In this document: positions 61,635 to 64,000 of the stretch, one piece after another | Layout of the letters: each line of letters opens with the position of its first letter | Position numbering within the stretch: the first letter of the stretch is position 1 | NCBI RefSeq assembly: GCF_014647495.1 | Contig: NZ_BMPH01000001.1 | Coordinates: 124,001 to 188,000 of the forward strand | Direction of reading: 5' to 3' | Source: Glutamicibacter protophormiae | GTDB lineage: Bacteria > Actinomycetota > Actinomycetes > Actinomycetales > Micrococcaceae | DNA: 64,000 nt | Notes under the pieces: generated by a model | Database searches by the model: none | What the model saw: the letters and a program-made list of their open reading frames with translations, nothing else | Told to the model about the DNA's origin: nothing | Program-made: the position numbers and the translations under genes

Positions 61635-62975
61635 ATGGATCGTCAGCAGGAATTCGTGCTGCGCACCATTGAAGAACGTGACGTTCGATTTGTGCGCATG
61701 TGGTTTACCGATGTGGTTGGTTCACTGAAGTCTGTTGCGCTGGCACCCGCAGAAGTCGAAGACGCCTTTGAAGAGGGTCTCGGCTTCGACGGATCGTCAA
61801 TCGACGGGCTGTCCCGGATCTCCGAATCCGACATGCTGCTGCAACCTGATCCGGCAACCTTCCAGCTGCTTCCCTGGCGCGGAGAGGTCGAGCCGACCTC
61901 GCGCATGTTCTGCGACATTCTCACCCCCGAAGGCCAGCCGTCGAACGCCGACCCCCGCCAGGTGCTCAAGCGCCAGCTCAATGAAGCGGCGAACATGGGC
62001 TTCACCTGCTACACCCACCCGGAGATCGAGTTCTACCTGCTGAAGAACTCCGAGCTGGACGCTGAAGGCCGTCCGCAGCCGATCGACAACGGAGGGTACT
62101 TCGACCACGTGCCGGACGGCGTCGGACAGGACTTCCGCCGCGCCTCGGTCACCACGCTGGAAGCCTTGGGCATTTCGGTGGAGTTCTCCCACCATGAGAC
62201 CGGCCCCGGCCAGAACGAAATCGACCTCCGTTACGCTGACGCCCTGCAGACCGCGGACAACATCATGACCTTCCGCACCGTCATCAAGGAAATGGCCATG
62301 CAGAAGGGCATCCACGCCACTTTCATGCCCAAGCCGTTCGCCGAGCATCCGGGCAGCGGGATGCACACCCACTTCTCGCTGTTCGAAGGCGACGTCAACG
62401 CGTTCTTCGAAGCCGGCCGCGAGTACCAGCTTTCCGATGTCGCCCGGTCGTTTATCGCCGGCATCCTGCACCATGCGCAGGAAATGACGGCGATCACCAA
62501 CCAGTTCGTCAACTCCTACAAGCGGCTGTGGGGCGGGGGAGAAGCCCCGAGCCACCGCTCGTGGGGGCACAACAACCGCTCCGCCCTGGTGCGCGTGCCG
62601 CTGTACAAGCCGGGCAAGGGCCAGAGCGCCCGCGTGGAGTACCGTGGCATCGATTCGGCCGCCAACCCGTACCTTGCCTACGCCTGCCTGCTGGGCGCCG
62701 GCCTGAAGGGCATTCGCGATGGCTACGAGCTGGAGGATCCGACCGAGGACGACGTCTGGAGCCTGTCCACCGCCGAGCGCCGGGCATCGGGCCACGTGCC
62801 GCTGCCGGGCAGCTTGCATGACGCGCTGCGCGCCATGGAGGAATCCGAGCTCATGCCGGAGATCCTCGGCGAGCAGGTGTTCAACTCGTTCCTGGCCAAT
62901 AAGCGCGCCGAATGGGAAGAGTACCGACAGATCATCACCCCGTACGAGCTGGATAAATATCTGGGGATCCTCTAG
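61635..62975 (+). CDS. glnA2: Type I glutamine synthetase, GlnA2 class
   Basis: A 446-residue ATP-dependent glutamine synthetase family enzyme. Signature regions are GFDGSSIDGLSRISESDMLL, YTHPEIEFYLL, HHETGPGQNEIDLRYADAL, GSGMHTHFSLF (glutamate-binding), NNRSALVRVP and EYRGIDSAANPYLAYAC. The adenylylation site of GlnA1-type enzymes (NLY) is replaced by DVW in the segment DDVWSLSTAERR, so GlnE probably does not modify it there. ATG 61635 is used; the frame stays open further upstream but overlaps the panB promoter. TATAGT (61560-61565) is a candidate -10. The same length and gene company occur for M. tuberculosis GlnA2. Confidence 0.93.
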   Translation: MDRQQEFVLRTIEERDVRFVRMWFTDVVGSLKSVALAPAEVEDAFEEGLGFDGSSIDGLSRISESDMLLQPDPATFQLLPWRGEVEPTSRMFCDILTPEGQPSNADPRQVLKRQLNEAANMGFTCYTHPEIEFYLLKNSELDAEGRPQPIDNGGYFDHVPDGVGQDFRRASVTTLEALGISVEFSHHETGPGQNEIDLRYADALQTADNIMTFRTVIKEMAMQKGIHATFMPKPFAEHPGSGMHTHFSLFEGDVNAFFEAGREYQLSDVARSFIAGILHHAQEMTAITNQFVNSYKRLWGGGEAPSHRSWGHNNRSALVRVPLYKPGKGQSARVEYRGIDSAANPYLAYACLLGAGLKGIRDGYELEDPTEDDVWSLSTAERRASGHVPLPGSLHDALRAMEESELMPEILGEQVFNSFLANKRAEWEEYRQIITPYELDKYLGIL

Positions 62976-63029
62976 GCGGATCCCGGCGCGCAGCCGCGCG
63001 TCACACAGTCAGGAGCCGACGTTCACGCC

Positions 63030-64000
63030 ATGACAGAAATTTCCTCGCGATCCCTGATCAACGCCGGGTTCTCCGACATTGAACGGGCCAAGAAGTTCCT
63101 TGATTCCAAGGAACTGTCCGCCTTGGACCCGGAGCTGATCGTGAAGATGATGGCGCATGCGCCGGACCCCGACCAGGCCCTGCTGCTGGCCTTGCGGCTG
63201 GTGGACCGCCACCCGCAGTCGGCGAAGATCTTCCTGCAGGCCGAAAGCTGCCAGGCGCTGATCCGGTTGCTGGGCAGTTCCTCGGCACTGGGCGAATTCC
63301 TGATCCGTTGCGAGGACGCGCTGCAGATCGTGGGGCAGGCGCCGTCCTCCGGGTTCAGCGGCGTACCCGCCGACCAGCTGCGCAGCGACATGCTCGACTC
63401 TGTGGGCGCCATGCAGACGCCGAACGGCCACTGGGTCGCCTCCTGCACCGGGGCCGAGGCGCGGCAGAAGCTGCGCGTCAGCTACCGGCTGGCGCTGCTC
63501 TCGCTGGCCTATCGCGACCTGGGCTCGGCCCAGCCGCAGTGGGTCATGCCGCAGGTCGCCGCCGAACTGGCCGACATGGCCGCGGCCGCCCTGGAAGGGG
63601 CGCTGGCCATTTCCCGCGCCGAAGCGGGGGATCAGTACACCCCGGAGCAAGTCGACCAGGTGAAGCTGTCGGTCATCGGCATGGGCAAATGCGGAGCGCG
63701 CGAACTGAACTACATCTCCGACGTGGACGTGATCTACGTGCATGGCTCGCTTCCGGGCATCGAGGAAGACCTGGCCGGCGCCATCGCCACGGTGCTGTGC
63801 GGCAATGCCGCCCGCGCGCTGATGGTTCCGGGCCCCGAACCGATGCTGTGGGAAGTGGACGCCAATCTGCGCCCCGAAGGCAAGGACGGGGCGCTGACCC
63901 GCACGCTGTCCTCGCACGAAGCGTACTACCGCCGCTGGGCACACTCCTGGGAGTTCCAGGCGCTGCTCAAGGCCCGCGCCATCGCCGGAGACAAGGACCT
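63030..64000 (+). CDS. glnE: Bifunctional glutamine synthetase adenylyltransferase/deadenylase, 3' end missing
   Basis: The frame runs from ATG 63030 off the window end, giving the first 323 residues of a protein normally near 1000. It begins MTEISSRSLINAGFSDIERA, and the first nucleotidyltransferase domain contains GMGKCGARELNYISDVDVIY starting at about residue 217, with the catalytic D-x-D. GlnE adenylylates and deadenylylates glutamine synthetase according to nitrogen state. It lies 54 bases after glnA2 on the same strand; its main substrate is probably a GlnA1 encoded elsewhere. GGAG lies 14 bases upstream, rather far. Confidence 0.95.
   Translation, partial: MTEISSRSLINAGFSDIERAKKFLDSKELSALDPELIVKMMAHAPDPDQALLLALRLVDRHPQSAKIFLQAESCQALIRLLGSSSALGEFLIRCEDALQIVGQAPSSGFSGVPADQLRSDMLDSVGAMQTPNGHWVASCTGAEARQKLRVSYRLALLSLAYRDLGSAQPQWVMPQVAAELADMAAAALEGALAISRAEAGDQYTPEQVDQVKLSVIGMGKCGARELNYISDVDVIYVHGSLPGIEEDLAGAIATVLCGNAARALMVPGPEPMLWEVDANLRPEGKDGALTRTLSSHEAYYRRWAHSWEFQALLKARAIAGDKD

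Noticed and set aside
1-64000. Mobile elements, CRISPR arrays, prophage or secondary-metabolite clusters
   Set aside because: No transposase, integrase, spaced identical repeats, tRNA-linked junctions or biosynthetic genes were seen; the window is core chromosome.

Overview
The window is a 64-kb piece of a high-GC Gram-positive (actinobacterial) chromosome made almost entirely of core genes. Neighbours match mycobacterial and streptomycete gene orders (mtrA-mtrB-lpqB-comF-hpf-secA, a complete dcw cluster ending in wag31/divIVA, glnA2 next to glnE and panB). MurE carries a DDPH motif where diaminopimelate-adding enzymes have DNPR, which points to lysine-type peptidoglycan and therefore to Micrococcaceae (Arthrobacter or Glutamicibacter relatives) rather than Mycobacterium or Streptomyces. 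The genus is an inference. No rRNA, tRNA, CRISPR, insertion sequence, prophage or integrase was seen.

Layout. 1-5081: peptide/oligopeptide ABC importer (3' part of the binding protein, two permeases, one double-ATPase gene) closed by a strong terminator. 5222-6671: chorismate mutase overlapping a MetE-like gene. 6861-11911: MtrA/MtrB two-component system, LpqB and a ComF-type phosphoribosyltransferase. 12072-16765: ribosome hibernation factor, a YcaQ-type DNA glycosylase and SecA. 16762-20757: a poorly characterised envelope-type locus (Rv3235-like protein, membrane LysM protein, unknown protein, SAF protein, CpaE/MinD-like ATPase). 20845-27180: giant NAD-glutamate dehydrogenase and a PdtaS-like sensor kinase. 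27280-32667: secreted LysM/transglycosylase, Rv2175c-like regulator, polyprenyl diphosphate synthase, DinB and a DUF3040 protein. 33159-51939: division and cell-wall cluster mraZ-rsmH-ftsL-ftsI-murE-murF-mraY-murD-ftsW-murG-murC-ftsQ-ftsZ-pgeF-sepF-yggT-divIVA. 52036-59273: lspA, rluD-type synthase, dnaE, hisD, nrdR. 59364-64000: map, a SPOR-like small protein, panB, glnA2 and the 5' part of glnE.

How the parts fit. Most of the window serves envelope growth. MtrAB-LpqB senses the cell-wall/division state, the dcw genes make and assemble lipid II and the Z-ring, DivIVA and SepF place it, and the LysM/transglycosylase remodels the wall. Three GTCACA motifs upstream of that hydrolase resemble mycobacterial MtrA sites, a possible direct link. 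Nitrogen metabolism is the second theme (NAD-GDH, GlnA2, GlnE).

The least explained signals are regulatory: a 44-46-bp composite element repeated upstream of both ftsZ and sepF; a six-unit array with exact 10-bp period between two divergent genes of the uncharacterised locus; a set of genes whose -10 hexamer ends 6-7 nt before the start codon (probable leaderless mRNAs); and a YcaQ-family gene whose conserved N-terminus begins before any normal start codon.
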